DNA of 64,000 bases from G963678445 sp963678445 (GTDB lineage Bacteria > Hydrogenedentota > Hydrogenedentia > Hydrogenedentales > G963678445), in NCBI GenBank assembly GCA_963678445.1, contig OY782877.1, positions 4,216,001-4,280,000 on the forward strand, given 5' to 3'. The notes under the pieces were generated by a model. That model was given only the letters and a program-made list of their open reading frames with translations. It was not told the origin of the DNA and searched no databases. Each line of letters begins with the position of its first letter. Position 1 is the stretch's first letter. This document shows, one piece after another, positions 35,060 through 43,180 of the stretch. A program made the position numbers and the translations under genes.

Positions 35060-36196
35060 CTATTGAGCAATAAAACAGGCTTCGAGGCTGCGATCTACGG
35101 CGCGTTTGATCTCCAAACGCGCCCCCTCATACGCTGCATTGCAGAGGGTGTCAGACAAGGTCATCATGGAGCCTTCAAAATCGACCCGAAAACGCGCCAG
35201 TTTTTTTATATCCACGACTCGCTGTACGGCATATACACCGGGAATAGATTGTAACACGGCAGTAAGCTGCTCCAGTCTTTTAGGGGAACCCGGTTCGGAT
35301 ATGGTTAGTAAAACATCCCGTAGTGGTTCTGTTCCTACGACAGAAAGCACAGCCGACACCGTCGTATCTCCCAGGAGCTTCTTGCAAGCGTCTTGCACCG
35401 CTTGTTCCGTACCACTGGTAAGGTCCGCGCTGTGCACAGAAGCAACTGCTGTGAGCGCATCGGTCATCTTGCCATCCTTGACACGGAAGAGGCGTAGCTC
35501 GACCTTTGCACGATGGCGTTGCACCAATCCTTCAACAGCCTCCCCCTCAGTTTCCGTTAGTGCAGCACCTAAAACAACTACATCCGCCGACTGTCCCAAG
35601 GCAAAGCGTCGGCCCACCTCCACATCGCCCAGCACCACATCCATCAATTCTTCCAGCGAATAATACGCATCGATGCTATCCACCCCCGCCACCTCCAAAC
35701 GCAGACGCTCCAAGCCTTCTTTGAGCACTGTTTCTGAAACGCCAAAGTCGGTAACGCCGACAATTGTATCCTTGCCTATTTTTTCGCCAATAACCAAAAG
35801 CACTTTCGGAGTGCGGGGCATCCTCGGTAGCATAATTGTTGCGAAATCCTGACGTAACGCTTTTTCAAACAGCTGAACATCCAATTCAACGCGGGTTTCT
35901 GTTTCCCGGATATCATGTCGCAACAGCTCATAGGCAGCAACATAGCGCTGGGCATTACGCAGGATAGGACGAAAGGGGTAAATATCTTCAGAATGGGTAA
36001 AGGCGGTCAGGTAGTTGCGTACAGCCTCCTGTTGAGCATGGAATATAGCGTTGTCACGCGCAGTCACCCCGATTCCTTCTGCGAAACCGGAAACACGGAC
36101 CGTCAAAAGCTGTGGAGCCCCCGTCGTCGTCCAACCGCCCACCGTTAGCGCCAGCGTGATAAAACAACCCATTACTACAATACGCCATGCGCGCAC
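35060..36196 (-). CDS. Exported protein with FlgT-like N-terminal domain
   Basis: 378 residues with an N-terminal hydrophobic signal (MRAWRIVVMGCFITLALTVG). Residues 30-60 or so carry VRVSGFAEGIGVTARDNAIF and HAQQEAVRNYL, the pattern of the FlgT N-terminal and LPP20-like domains (GxG..ARxxAIxxAxxxAV). The remainder has two alpha/beta repeats similar to TolB-N-like or FlgT middle domains (VLLVIGEKIG, LGQSADVVVLGAAL). It is probably periplasmic or associated with the outer membrane. FlgT proteins assemble around the flagellar basal body, but many relatives occur outside flagella, so the role is open. It follows the bactofilin gene by ten bases and precedes the Cys-rich small gene. Confidence 0.75.
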   Translation of the reverse strand: MRAWRIVVMGCFITLALTVGGWTTTGAPQLLTVRVSGFAEGIGVTARDNAIFHAQQEAVRNYLTAFTHSEDIYPFRPILRNAQRYVAAYELLRHDIRETETRVELDVQLFEKALRQDFATIMLPRMPRTPKVLLVIGEKIGKDTIVGVTDFGVSETVLKEGLERLRLEVAGVDSIDAYYSLEELMDVVLGDVEVGRRFALGQSADVVVLGAALTETEGEAVEGLVQRHRAKVELRLFRVKDGKMTDALTAVASVHSADLTSGTEQAVQDACKKLLGDTTVSAVLSVVGTEPLRDVLLTISEPGSPKRLEQLTAVLQSIPGVYAVQRVVDIKKLARFRVDFEGSMMTLSDTLCNAAYEGARLEIKRAVDRSLEACFIAQ

Positions 36197-36206
36197 AACA
36201 ATACCC

Positions 36207-36902
36207 CTAGCGTCCTGGTTTCTTCGGACGTTGCGCAGGGGGGCGCATACTACACTTACCGTTAAGCATAGCGCCCTCTTCCATCATCACACTACGCGCC
36301 CGCACATCGCCAGCAATTTTCGAGGTAGAAGCCAATTGAACCAGCCCTGGCGTGGTGACGTTGCCATAGACTTGTCCAGCAACACTTACCCGTTTCCCCG
36401 CCATAACATCAGCATTCAGACGCCCCGTTTTACCCAACTCAACCTCTTCGGCACATTCCATCCGACCTTCCACCAGGCCTTCTACCCGACAGGATTTAGC
36501 ACGCACATTGCCAGAAACCAATGCTGTTGCATTAAGGAGCAGACGTCCATCAACCGTAATATCCCCCTCAATACGCCCTGCAATCTCCGTTTCTGCACCT
36601 CCTGTGACAGAACCTTCGATGATGACCCCTTCGGGAATAATCATCTTCATCGGATTAGTGCTACGGGGCCGTCGTATGGCAATATCTTCACTGGGGGCTT
36701 TCATCGGTGTTGTTTCTGGGAGGGGACGTTTTTGAAACGCATCCGCGCCGCGGCTATTTTGCAGGGCATCGTCGAAACGCGATGAAAAACGGCCTAATAA
36801 CCCCTTCTTCGCTGCTTTCTTTACCTTATCATCCCTTTGCATGCTTTCAAAATTTATTTCCACCGTATCGACAGCAGGACGATTCTTGCTTTCCTCAGCC
36901 AT
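36207..36902 (-). CDS. Bactofilin family cytoskeletal protein
   Basis: About 231 residues. The N-terminal 95 residues are charged and probably disordered, with a basic patch (DDKVKKAAKKGLLGRFSSRF) that could bind membrane or partners. The central domain is a right-handed beta-helix of repeats such as EGVIIEGSVTGGAETEIAGR, IEGDITVDGRLLLNATALVS, VEGLVEGRMECAEEVELGK and AGQVYGNVTTPGLVQLAS, the bactofilin (DUF583) pattern. Bactofilins polymerise without nucleotides and organise envelope growth, stalks or motility machines. The ATG at 36902 (MAEESKNRPAVD) is preferred to an upstream TTG at 36920. Operon order: bactofilin, FlgT-like, small Cys-rich. Confidence 0.92.
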   Translation of the reverse strand: MAEESKNRPAVDTVEINFESMQRDDKVKKAAKKGLLGRFSSRFDDALQNSRGADAFQKRPLPETTPMKAPSEDIAIRRPRSTNPMKMIIPEGVIIEGSVTGGAETEIAGRIEGDITVDGRLLLNATALVSGNVRAKSCRVEGLVEGRMECAEEVELGKTGRLNADVMAGKRVSVAGQVYGNVTTPGLVQLASTSKIAGDVRARSVMMEEGAMLNGKCSMRPPAQRPKKPGR

Positions 36903-37275
36903 AGTGTCACACCCCAGCAAAAGTTTATCCGTTAACGAAACTTACCCCAAAGCGCCCAATGGGTACACCCATGTTATTCCTCGCCTTTCGAACAAGTGTA
37001 CCCTGTCTACCTTCTGGTTATCAAAGTGTGCGTATAGTTTTTCTTGACGGGAAGCCTGCGTTCGCAGTATGGTAATTTCTGATAAAAATAATAGTAGTGC
37101 ATAAAATATTGTTCTACACCTACCGCACTCAGAAAGTACAGGCAAGAATGTTTGGTGCAGTGTACAATAGGCATGGGTGCTATTTTATCATAGATCTCCG
37201 AGGGGCACCATTCATTCGGGGGGCGCATGTGGCGATGCGTAGTCGTGCTGCTATAATGAGAGAAAGGGGATACTT
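36903..37275 (+). other. Divergent intergenic region, no gene seen
   Basis: 373 bp between the bactofilin gene (minus) and the beta-helix gene (plus). It contains a dyad ATGGGT-AC-ACCCAT (36959-36972), about 57 bp upstream of the bactofilin start, that could be an operator. It also has a promoter-like TTGACG (37044-37049) with TATGGT 18 bp downstream on the plus strand. A TATAAT at 37252 lies just before the AAAGGGG ribosome-binding site of the plus gene but lacks a good -35. All of these are weak. Confidence 0.3.
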
Positions 37276-38496
37276 ATGGATCGTTTGGAAGGATATTATT
37301 CGATTCGTTCTACCGGGGCTGTTCCAGAAGGCAAGCGGGATTGCACTCAGGCAATTCAGGAAGCTATCGATAAAGCCGCGGAATTAGGGGGTAATGTATA
37401 CGTACCCCCAGGAAAGTACCTACTTAAAGGTGGCATTCATGTACGCCCCGGAGTCACTGTTTGTGGCCTTCACAATGCTCCAAGTGGCCATGGCCGCCTG
37501 ACGGGATCGGTACTATTGGCAACAGGAGGCAGGGGGGACGCAGGGGGGAAACCGCTGTTTTTTCTTGATGAAGGCGCCATAGTACGTGCGTTGACCGTGT
37601 ACTACCCCGAGCAAGAACTGGATTCTATACAGCCGTACCCGTGGACTTTCCAATTGGATGGGGTAAATGCGGTATTAGAAAACATCACACTCATCAACAG
37701 CTATCAGGGAATACGCGTGGGACCGGCTCCCAATGCGCTACATCGCATACGTAATGTGCATGGATGTGTGTTGAATCGAGGTATACTTGTCGACAGTTGT
37801 TGCGATGTGGGTTGGATCGAAAATGTGGATTTTGACACCTTATGGTGGAGTCAAAGCAGTCTGAATGGAAATACGAAGAAAGCAACAGCGTATACCCAAG
37901 AGCATTTAGAGGCCTTTACCTTTGGGCGTGCTGACAGCGAATGTGTTACCGATGCCTCTGTTGCCAACGCCAAAATAGGCTTTCGTTTTGTTTCCACCGA
38001 AAACGGTCATTTTGGCGGACGCTTAGCCGCGTGTCGTGCTCATAACACGCATACCGCTATCCATGTGGATCACATTCAGCCGACCGGCGTCGTTATTACC
38101 GGCGGGGAATTCACCAATACACAGGGTAATTCCTCCTGCCAGGTTCGCGTAACCCGGAAATGCGTGCAAGGGAGCCTGCGTATTGTCAATGCGGCTTTCC
38201 ACGGACAATCCAATCATATGGTGGAATTGGATGGAAGCGGTTTTGTCTCCTTCAGCGATTGCTGCTTTGTAGATGACAAGAAAAAGGGGGGAGCGCTAAT
38301 TGTTGCGCACCGGGGGCGCTTCCAGCTGCATCATTCCAGCTTTGATACCCAGCGTACTTGTGTAGAACTCGGTGAGAATGTGGAACACGCCATTATCAGC
38401 GGCAACAATGGATGCAATGGGTTTTCCTGTGTATGCCACACGCCAGAAGAAAACGTGATTGTAACGGCCAATGAACCCCAGCTGACAGGAGAATGA
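37276..38496 (+). CDS. Pectate-lyase-3-like right-handed beta-helix protein
   Basis: 406 residues. The start matches the Pectate_lyase_3 / GH28-like N-terminus: YSIRSTGAVPEGKRDCTQAI, QEAIDKAAELGGNVYVPPGK and YLLKGGIHVRPGVTVCGL. The rest is a succession of beta-helix turns rich in Asn and Gly (ENITLINSYQGIRVG, AIISGNNGCNGFSC). No signal peptide is visible, so it seems cytoplasmic unless exported otherwise. Catalytic residues cannot be assigned. Enzymes of this fold depolymerise or epimerise polysaccharides; non-catalytic members also exist. AAAGGGG upstream supports the ATG. It is probably monocistronic. Confidence 0.8.
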   Translation: MDRLEGYYSIRSTGAVPEGKRDCTQAIQEAIDKAAELGGNVYVPPGKYLLKGGIHVRPGVTVCGLHNAPSGHGRLTGSVLLATGGRGDAGGKPLFFLDEGAIVRALTVYYPEQELDSIQPYPWTFQLDGVNAVLENITLINSYQGIRVGPAPNALHRIRNVHGCVLNRGILVDSCCDVGWIENVDFDTLWWSQSSLNGNTKKATAYTQEHLEAFTFGRADSECVTDASVANAKIGFRFVSTENGHFGGRLAACRAHNTHTAIHVDHIQPTGVVITGGEFTNTQGNSSCQVRVTRKCVQGSLRIVNAAFHGQSNHMVELDGSGFVSFSDCCFVDDKKKGGALIVAHRGRFQLHHSSFDTQRTCVELGENVEHAIISGNNGCNGFSCVCHTPEENVIVTANEPQLTGE

Positions 38497-38554
38497 AAAA
38501 CAGGGAAAAATAAAATTTTTCTCTGCGCTGTATAGACAGACTCAGGCTGCCAGG

Positions 38555-40522
38555 TTACTGCAATTCAGCCAGTGCCTCCCAGCGTGCATAGAGGGCCTCT
38601 ACGTGTTTTTTCGCCGTCTCCAGCGCCTGAAGGGTTGTATTAACGGTTTGGTGGTCTTGCTCATAAAAACCAGACACCTGAATTTGTTCCTCCAGACAGC
38701 TCACCGCCTCTTCTGCCTCCAAAATGCTCTCCTCCATCTCCTCCAACTCTTTTTTTTCCTTCCAGGTCAACCGACGCACTGCTGGTTTCGCCTCTGCCGT
38801 TTCAGCACGCTTCTGTGCGGTCTGACGCTGACGCTCTTCGCGTTTTTCTTCTTTACGACGCTCCTGGTAGAGTAAATAATCATCATAATTGCCTACAATC
38901 TGCGTTACTACACCCTCTTCCTCAAAGACCAACATGTGCGTGCAGATTCGATTAAGGAAATAACGATCGTGGCTGACGATCAAAGCGCATCCATCGAAGG
39001 CTTCAATGGTCTCCTCCAGAACCCGTAGCGTATACAAATCCAGATCATTGGTCGGTTCGTCCAAAACCAGAAAATTACCGCCGCGTAACAGTTTCTTTAA
39101 CAAGTCCAGACGGTTACGTTCCCCGCCAGACAGATTGCCCAAGGGCATGTCGACACTGTCCTTGTCGAAAAGAAACTTTTCCAGATAGGCAGGAATATAG
39201 ATGCGTCGCCGATTGACCTCGACCGTCTTGGAACCATCCGACACATAGTTTAAAATAGTCTGTTCCGGACGCATCTCCTCATGCGCCTGATCCACATACA
39301 AAAAGTCCGTAGCATCCCCAAGAATGATACGTCCCTTACAGGGCTCTTCCGTTCCCATAAGAACACGCAGCAACGTAGTTTTACCCGAACCATTCGGTCC
39401 GACTATACCCACCCGCATGTGTTTTTGCATCAGCAGAGAGAAATCCTTAAACAGCCACTGGTCATCATAGCGATGGTAGAGATGGCGTGCCTCCAGGATC
39501 GTTTTACTCAACGACTGTGGCTCCGGGATCTCAAATACAAACTCACGGTGCTTTTGCGGGGGACCGGATTCAATTATATCCTCCGCCCTTTGTATACGCG
39601 CCTTCTGTTTTGTTGAACGCGCCTTTGCCCCGCGTCGCAACCACGCCAATTCACGTCGAATCAAAGCCTGGCGGTTTTGTTCCGCACGCGCAATAGAATC
39701 TTCCACAACAGCCTTATATTCCAGGAAACGCGCGTAGCTTCCTGGAAAGGAATACAGCTTGTTAAACTCCAGCTCAACAATGCGATTCACGACCCGATCC
39801 AGGAAATAGCGGTCGTGCGTCACCAATACACAGCACCCCTCATACCGTTCCAGAAAACGCTCGATCCATTCCACACTCCGTGTATCGATATGGTTAGTCG
39901 GCTCATCCAACAGCAGCACGTCGGGATGCTGAATCAGCTTCGTAGCCAAATCCACCCGGCGCAATTCTCCACCGGAGAGTAGTGACAGGGTGCGGTTCGC
40001 CGGGGGCAATGCCAACGCCACTGACACCCGCTTGATATCCTGATCCCAATTCCAGCCGTCGCTCGCATCCAGTGCATGCTGTAACGCATCACACTCCTGC
40101 TGCAACTCGGTATGCTCCCAGCAGGAACCGGGCGTTTGCGAAAGTTTATCTACAACCGCATGGTACTGCGCCACCATCGCCCGTGCATCCTCCGCTGCAT
40201 CATACAGCGTTTCCTGCACGGTCTTTTCTCGTGGCAAGGCGCAGGATTGCGAAAGCAACGCTACGCGAATCCCCTTCGTGCGTGTAACCAGACCATTGTC
40301 AGGATTCATCGCACCCGCAAGAATACGCATCAACGTTGATTTACCCGAGCCATTACGCCCAATCAGGCCTACCCGGTCCCCTTCATGCAAAGTGACCGAT
40401 ATATCGTTTAAAACCGGTTGTCCCCCATAGCCATGAACAACATTTTGAACACTTAACAGGGGCTTTCCAATCTCTTTTTCCGCCATAACCGCAACACGCC
40501 TTCCCGTTGCATTAACTGCCAT
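38555..40522 (-). CDS. uup: ABC-F ATPase, Uup type
   Basis: 655 residues with two ABC domains and no membrane part. Walker A motifs: GRNGSGKST and GPNGSGKTT. Signatures: LSGGELRRVDLA and LSGGERNRLDLL. Walker B: LLLDEPTNHID and LVLDEPTNDLD. The linker between the domains (VVEDSIARAEQNRQALIRRE, then LAWLRRGAKARSTKQ) is the ABC-F P-site extension. The C-terminal coiled coil (LTWKEKKELEEMEESILEAE) is the Uup DNA- or ribosome-binding domain. ABC-F proteins act on the ribosome, and Uup is linked to ribosome quality control and transposon precise excision in E. coli. The start is uncertain between 40522 and the ATG at 40486 (MAEKEIGKPLLS), which follows GGGAAGG. Confidence 0.93.
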   Translation of the reverse strand: MAVNATGRRVAVMAEKEIGKPLLSVQNVVHGYGGQPVLNDISVTLHEGDRVGLIGRNGSGKSTLMRILAGAMNPDNGLVTRTKGIRVALLSQSCALPREKTVQETLYDAAEDARAMVAQYHAVVDKLSQTPGSCWEHTELQQECDALQHALDASDGWNWDQDIKRVSVALALPPANRTLSLLSGGELRRVDLATKLIQHPDVLLLDEPTNHIDTRSVEWIERFLERYEGCCVLVTHDRYFLDRVVNRIVELEFNKLYSFPGSYARFLEYKAVVEDSIARAEQNRQALIRRELAWLRRGAKARSTKQKARIQRAEDIIESGPPQKHREFVFEIPEPQSLSKTILEARHLYHRYDDQWLFKDFSLLMQKHMRVGIVGPNGSGKTTLLRVLMGTEEPCKGRIILGDATDFLYVDQAHEEMRPEQTILNYVSDGSKTVEVNRRRIYIPAYLEKFLFDKDSVDMPLGNLSGGERNRLDLLKKLLRGGNFLVLDEPTNDLDLYTLRVLEETIEAFDGCALIVSHDRYFLNRICTHMLVFEEEGVVTQIVGNYDDYLLYQERRKEEKREERQRQTAQKRAETAEAKPAVRRLTWKEKKELEEMEESILEAEEAVSCLEEQIQVSGFYEQDHQTVNTTLQALETAKKHVEALYARWEALAELQ

Positions 40523-40580
40523 GCCTTAACAGACACGTTTTATGATGTCGATGCATCATTGAAAATATATTTACAAAAAC

Positions 40581-41351
40581 CTATAACGCTGCAATCCAAT
40601 CGCCAATCTTCTCCACTACAGCAGGAGTCAACGCGTGGTTTCCGTCAAAAAAATGGGTATCCACGTTAATCTGCGCTTCCTGCAACTGCGCTTCTGCCTG
40701 ATAAGCCAGCTTCAGCGGTGCAATACGGTCGCGCTTCCCCTGTACTAACAATACAGACGTATCCTTGAGAGGCGCCAGATTTTCGCCAACATCTGACGGC
40801 AGATCAGCACAGCATGAAATGAGCCCGTCTATTCTCATGTCCGTCGAAACGGCGTAACGATATGCCACGGAACTGCCCTGACTAAATCCCATTACAACCA
40901 TCTTATCCAAAGGAAGAGTCAATCGTTCCCGAATCTGTACAAACAGGTCCTCTAAATAACAGTTAACATCTGCTACCGCCTGGTCGCGTTTATACGATGT
41001 CAACCAACTAAAGCCAACCCGCTTATCACCCCGAAGAAAACGTTCCGTGATTTGATCAAAGACACCTTCCTTTTCCCCTACACAGGCATTGGGGAAGTTT
41101 AACTGCGCATCCAGTGAACGTAGTGTGCGTTCCAGATAGAATGCATTAGGAGCCTGCGGAGCCACCACGACGATATTGCGCTTTTGCAACGCATGCAGCG
41201 ACCGCATAAACACCGGGCAACACTGTCCCCAGCCATGTAAAGCCAGTAACAAGGTAGCGGGCACATCCTGAATTTGCGTTGGCTCTTGCACCGCATAATA
41301 CACCGTATGCTGCATGGTATGTGAAAATACCCGGGTGTTATCTTTACGCAT
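40581..41351 (-). CDS. Alpha/beta hydrolase, carboxylesterase/phospholipase type
   Basis: 256 residues. The nucleophile elbow is GFSQGSSVAYR (Ser near 156), the acid is likely Asp in VQGKRDRIAP, and the His is in DGNHALTPA. An N-terminal LLLALHGWGQCCPVF provides the oxyanion region. The GFSQG elbow places it in the YpfH/EstB-like carboxylesterase family acting on short acyl esters or acyl-proteins. AAGGAGG directly before the ATG supports the start. It lies downstream of the DedA-type gene on the same strand with a hairpin between them, so the two may be separate transcripts. Confidence 0.85.
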   Translation of the reverse strand: MRKDNTRVFSHTMQHTVYYAVQEPTQIQDVPATLLLALHGWGQCCPVFMRSLHALQKRNIVVVAPQAPNAFYLERTLRSLDAQLNFPNACVGEKEGVFDQITERFLRGDKRVGFSWLTSYKRDQAVADVNCYLEDLFVQIRERLTLPLDKMVVMGFSQGSSVAYRYAVSTDMRIDGLISCCADLPSDVGENLAPLKDTSVLLVQGKRDRIAPLKLAYQAEAQLQEAQINVDTHFFDGNHALTPAVVEKIGDWIAAL

Positions 41352-41371
41352 ATAGCCTCCTTGGAATGGAA

Positions 41372-41398
41372 GAACGGACGCTATACAAGCGTCCGTTC
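41372..41398 (-). terminator. Hairpin between the DedA-type and hydrolase genes
   Basis: GAACGGACGC (41372-41381) pairs perfectly with GCGTCCGTTC (41389-41398) around a 7-base loop. It starts 22 bases after the stop of the gene at 41421 and is followed by the hydrolase ribosome-binding site. The T tract is short, so termination may be partial. Confidence 0.6.
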
Positions 41399-41420
41399 AA
41401 AGATGAGTATTTTTATATAA

Positions 41421-42098
41421 TCATTGTGTGGCAGGTGTCGTCGACGCTGGCGCCTCAATCGCCGTGGGAGGGGCTTGCGGAGCATCTACAGGCGCTTCCC
41501 CGTGACCACTCATCCATTTTAACAACACAAATCCACCAATTAAAAGCACCGTAAAGGCCACCACGCACCAGTTGAACCAACGGTCGATAAAATTACGGAT
41601 AGGTTCGCCAAAGAGGAACAACAGCGAGGAAACCAAAAAGAACCGCGCAGAACGTCCTACAATCGAAGCAACCATGAACATGGGGAAGTTGATCGTAAAT
41701 ACCCCCGCAGCAATCGTGATAACTTTGTAGGGAATAGGAGTAAAGGCGGCAATAAAAACAATCCAAAAATCGTAATTCTCATACAGGCCCTTCACCTTAT
41801 CAAAGGCTTCATGCGAAAACCCGGGGACGTAATTGAAAAACAAGGGTCCCGCCATTTCCCAGAACCCCCAACCAATAAGATAGCCTGCTGCCCCTCCCAG
41901 GAGTGAACCAATAGAGCAAATCGCTGCGAATTTGAAGGCTTTATGCCGTTTCCCCACACACAAGGCAATCAGCAATACGTCAGGCGGGACCGGGAAGAAA
42001 CTCGATTCGGCGAAAGCTAGCAGAAACAATGCCGTTACCCCATAGGGGCTATCCGCCCAACTCAACACCCAATCATACAAATTGCGCAAGATTTTCAT
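41421..42098 (-). CDS. DedA/VTT-domain membrane protein (YqaA-like)
   Basis: About 225 residues with five hydrophobic segments. The VTT (SNARE-associated) domain is seen as AESSFFPVPPDVLLIALCVG, GSLLGGAAGYLIGWGFWEMA and FTPIPYKVITIAAGVF, including the conserved Glu, FxPxP and G-x-x-x-G motifs. DedA-superfamily proteins take part in undecaprenyl-phosphate or phospholipid recycling and in proton-coupled homeostasis. A Pro/Ala-rich tail (APVDAPQAPPTAIEAP) of about 30 residues is unusual. The ATG at 42098 follows AAGGAAGG; the longer frame reading from 42152 starts inside a family-1 repeat. Confidence 0.88.
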   Translation of the reverse strand: MKILRNLYDWVLSWADSPYGVTALFLLAFAESSFFPVPPDVLLIALCVGKRHKAFKFAAICSIGSLLGGAAGYLIGWGFWEMAGPLFFNYVPGFSHEAFDKVKGLYENYDFWIVFIAAFTPIPYKVITIAAGVFTINFPMFMVASIVGRSARFFLVSSLLFLFGEPIRNFIDRWFNWCVVAFTVLLIGGFVLLKWMSGHGEAPVDAPQAPPTAIEAPASTTPATQ

Positions 42099-42128
42099 AG
42101 ATTCCTTCCTTAAAATTCCAAAATTCAA

Positions 42129-42238
42129 ACTAAAGCGGTCCAGCGACCGCAAGCAATAGGTATGGTCCTTACCGTCCCTGACCGCAGTAAAAAAATCGTT
42201 TTTTATGACAGCTTTTCAGATTCTAGTCACTAAAGCGG
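42129..42238 (-). repeat. Family-1 dispersed repeat copy
   Basis: Nearly full copy: CTAAAGCGGTCCAGCGACCG, the core GGTATGGTCCTTACCGTCCC, AAAATCGTTTTTTATGACAG and the end CTAGTCACTAAAGCGG. Both ends read CTAAAGCGG in the same direction, which may define the element edges or a duplicated target. It lies between surE and the DedA-type gene. Confidence 0.88.
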
Positions 42239-42285
42239 CCCATTCCTTTACAGGAAATATCCGAGAGTCCCCAAAGCTAAATCGA

Positions 42286-43041
42286 TTAAAGCACAAGGGC
42301 TGTTTCTTCAAACTGGTCCAGAACAGCATGGTTCGTCAAATCACGATGTAGCGGCGTCACGCTAACCTTATTCTGTTCAATAGCCTCAAAATCTGTGCCC
42401 GATGCCACCTCATGGGCAGGTGCTGCGCCGCCGATCCAGTAATACACACCACCACGCGGATCGTGACGCCGGATGATTTCATCCTGATAACGCCGTTTCC
42501 CCTGGCGCGTTACCTCAATTCCTTGCAACGCCTCATAAGGGAGATCTGGAGCATTGACGTTTAACAATGTATTTTCAGGCAAGCCATGGGCCAACACATA
42601 TTGCGCCATCCGCACACCTACTTCCGCCACAGCCTTCATATGCTTGGGCGCATAGGAAACGTTTGATATCGCGATGGCGGCGTGTCCCAGCAGCATACCC
42701 TCAAAAGCACCTGCGACGGTACCAGAATACGTCACATCATCTCCCAGATTGGCCCCCAGATTAATCCCGGAAACTATTAAATCAGGACGCCGAGGCAGCA
42801 GTTCACGTACCGCCAACATCACACAATCCGTTGGCGTGCCATCCACCATATACCACCGGTCGCGAAGCGATGTAACCCGAAGCGGTGTGTGCAAAGTTAC
42901 CCCATGACCCACCGCACTCTGCTCCCGATCTGGAGCACAGACATATACCGCCCCCAATGGGGCCAACGCTTCCGCTAATGCCTGGATTCCTTCGGCGCGA
43001 ATACCATCATCATTGGTCACAAGAATCAACGGTGTATCCAT
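42286..43041 (-). CDS. surE: 5'-nucleotidase SurE
   Basis: Metal-dependent nucleoside monophosphate phosphatase, 251 residues (normal). Motifs: LILVTNDDGIRAEGIQALAE (the DD metal ligands at residues 10-11), APDREQSAVGHGVTL, DGTPTDCVMLA, SGINLGANLGDDVTYSGTV (Asn metal ligand) and LLNVNAP. GGAGTAAG upstream supports the ATG. It may be co-transcribed with the DedA-type gene, though a family-1 repeat separates them. Confidence 0.96.
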   Translation of the reverse strand: MDTPLILVTNDDGIRAEGIQALAEALAPLGAVYVCAPDREQSAVGHGVTLHTPLRVTSLRDRWYMVDGTPTDCVMLAVRELLPRRPDLIVSGINLGANLGDDVTYSGTVAGAFEGMLLGHAAIAISNVSYAPKHMKAVAEVGVRMAQYVLAHGLPENTLLNVNAPDLPYEALQGIEVTRQGKRRYQDEIIRRHDPRGGVYYWIGGAAPAHEVASGTDFEAIEQNKVSVTPLHRDLTNHAVLDQFEETALVL

Positions 43042-43130
43042 ATCAATCTTACTCCAACGTTCCTCTAACAGAACGGGGTTGAATTTGAATCCGTGTTATA
43101 TCACAGCCTTGAAGAAAAAACAAAAACGCG

Positions 43131-43155
43131 CTAAAGTGGTCCAGGGATTACCATA
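43131..43155 (-). repeat. Family-1 repeat end fragment
   Basis: CTAAAGTGGTCCAGGGATTA followed by CCATA matches the left end of the repeat in this orientation, then homology stops. It is a remnant between surE and the thiolase gene. Confidence 0.5.
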
Positions 43156-43180
43156 TTCAAAAGCATATAAGGGAAGAACT

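Noticed and set aside
37097..37387. 96-codon frame overlapping the start of the beta-helix gene
   Set aside because: Different frame from the well-supported gene at 37276, no ribosome-binding site and no recognisable domain.
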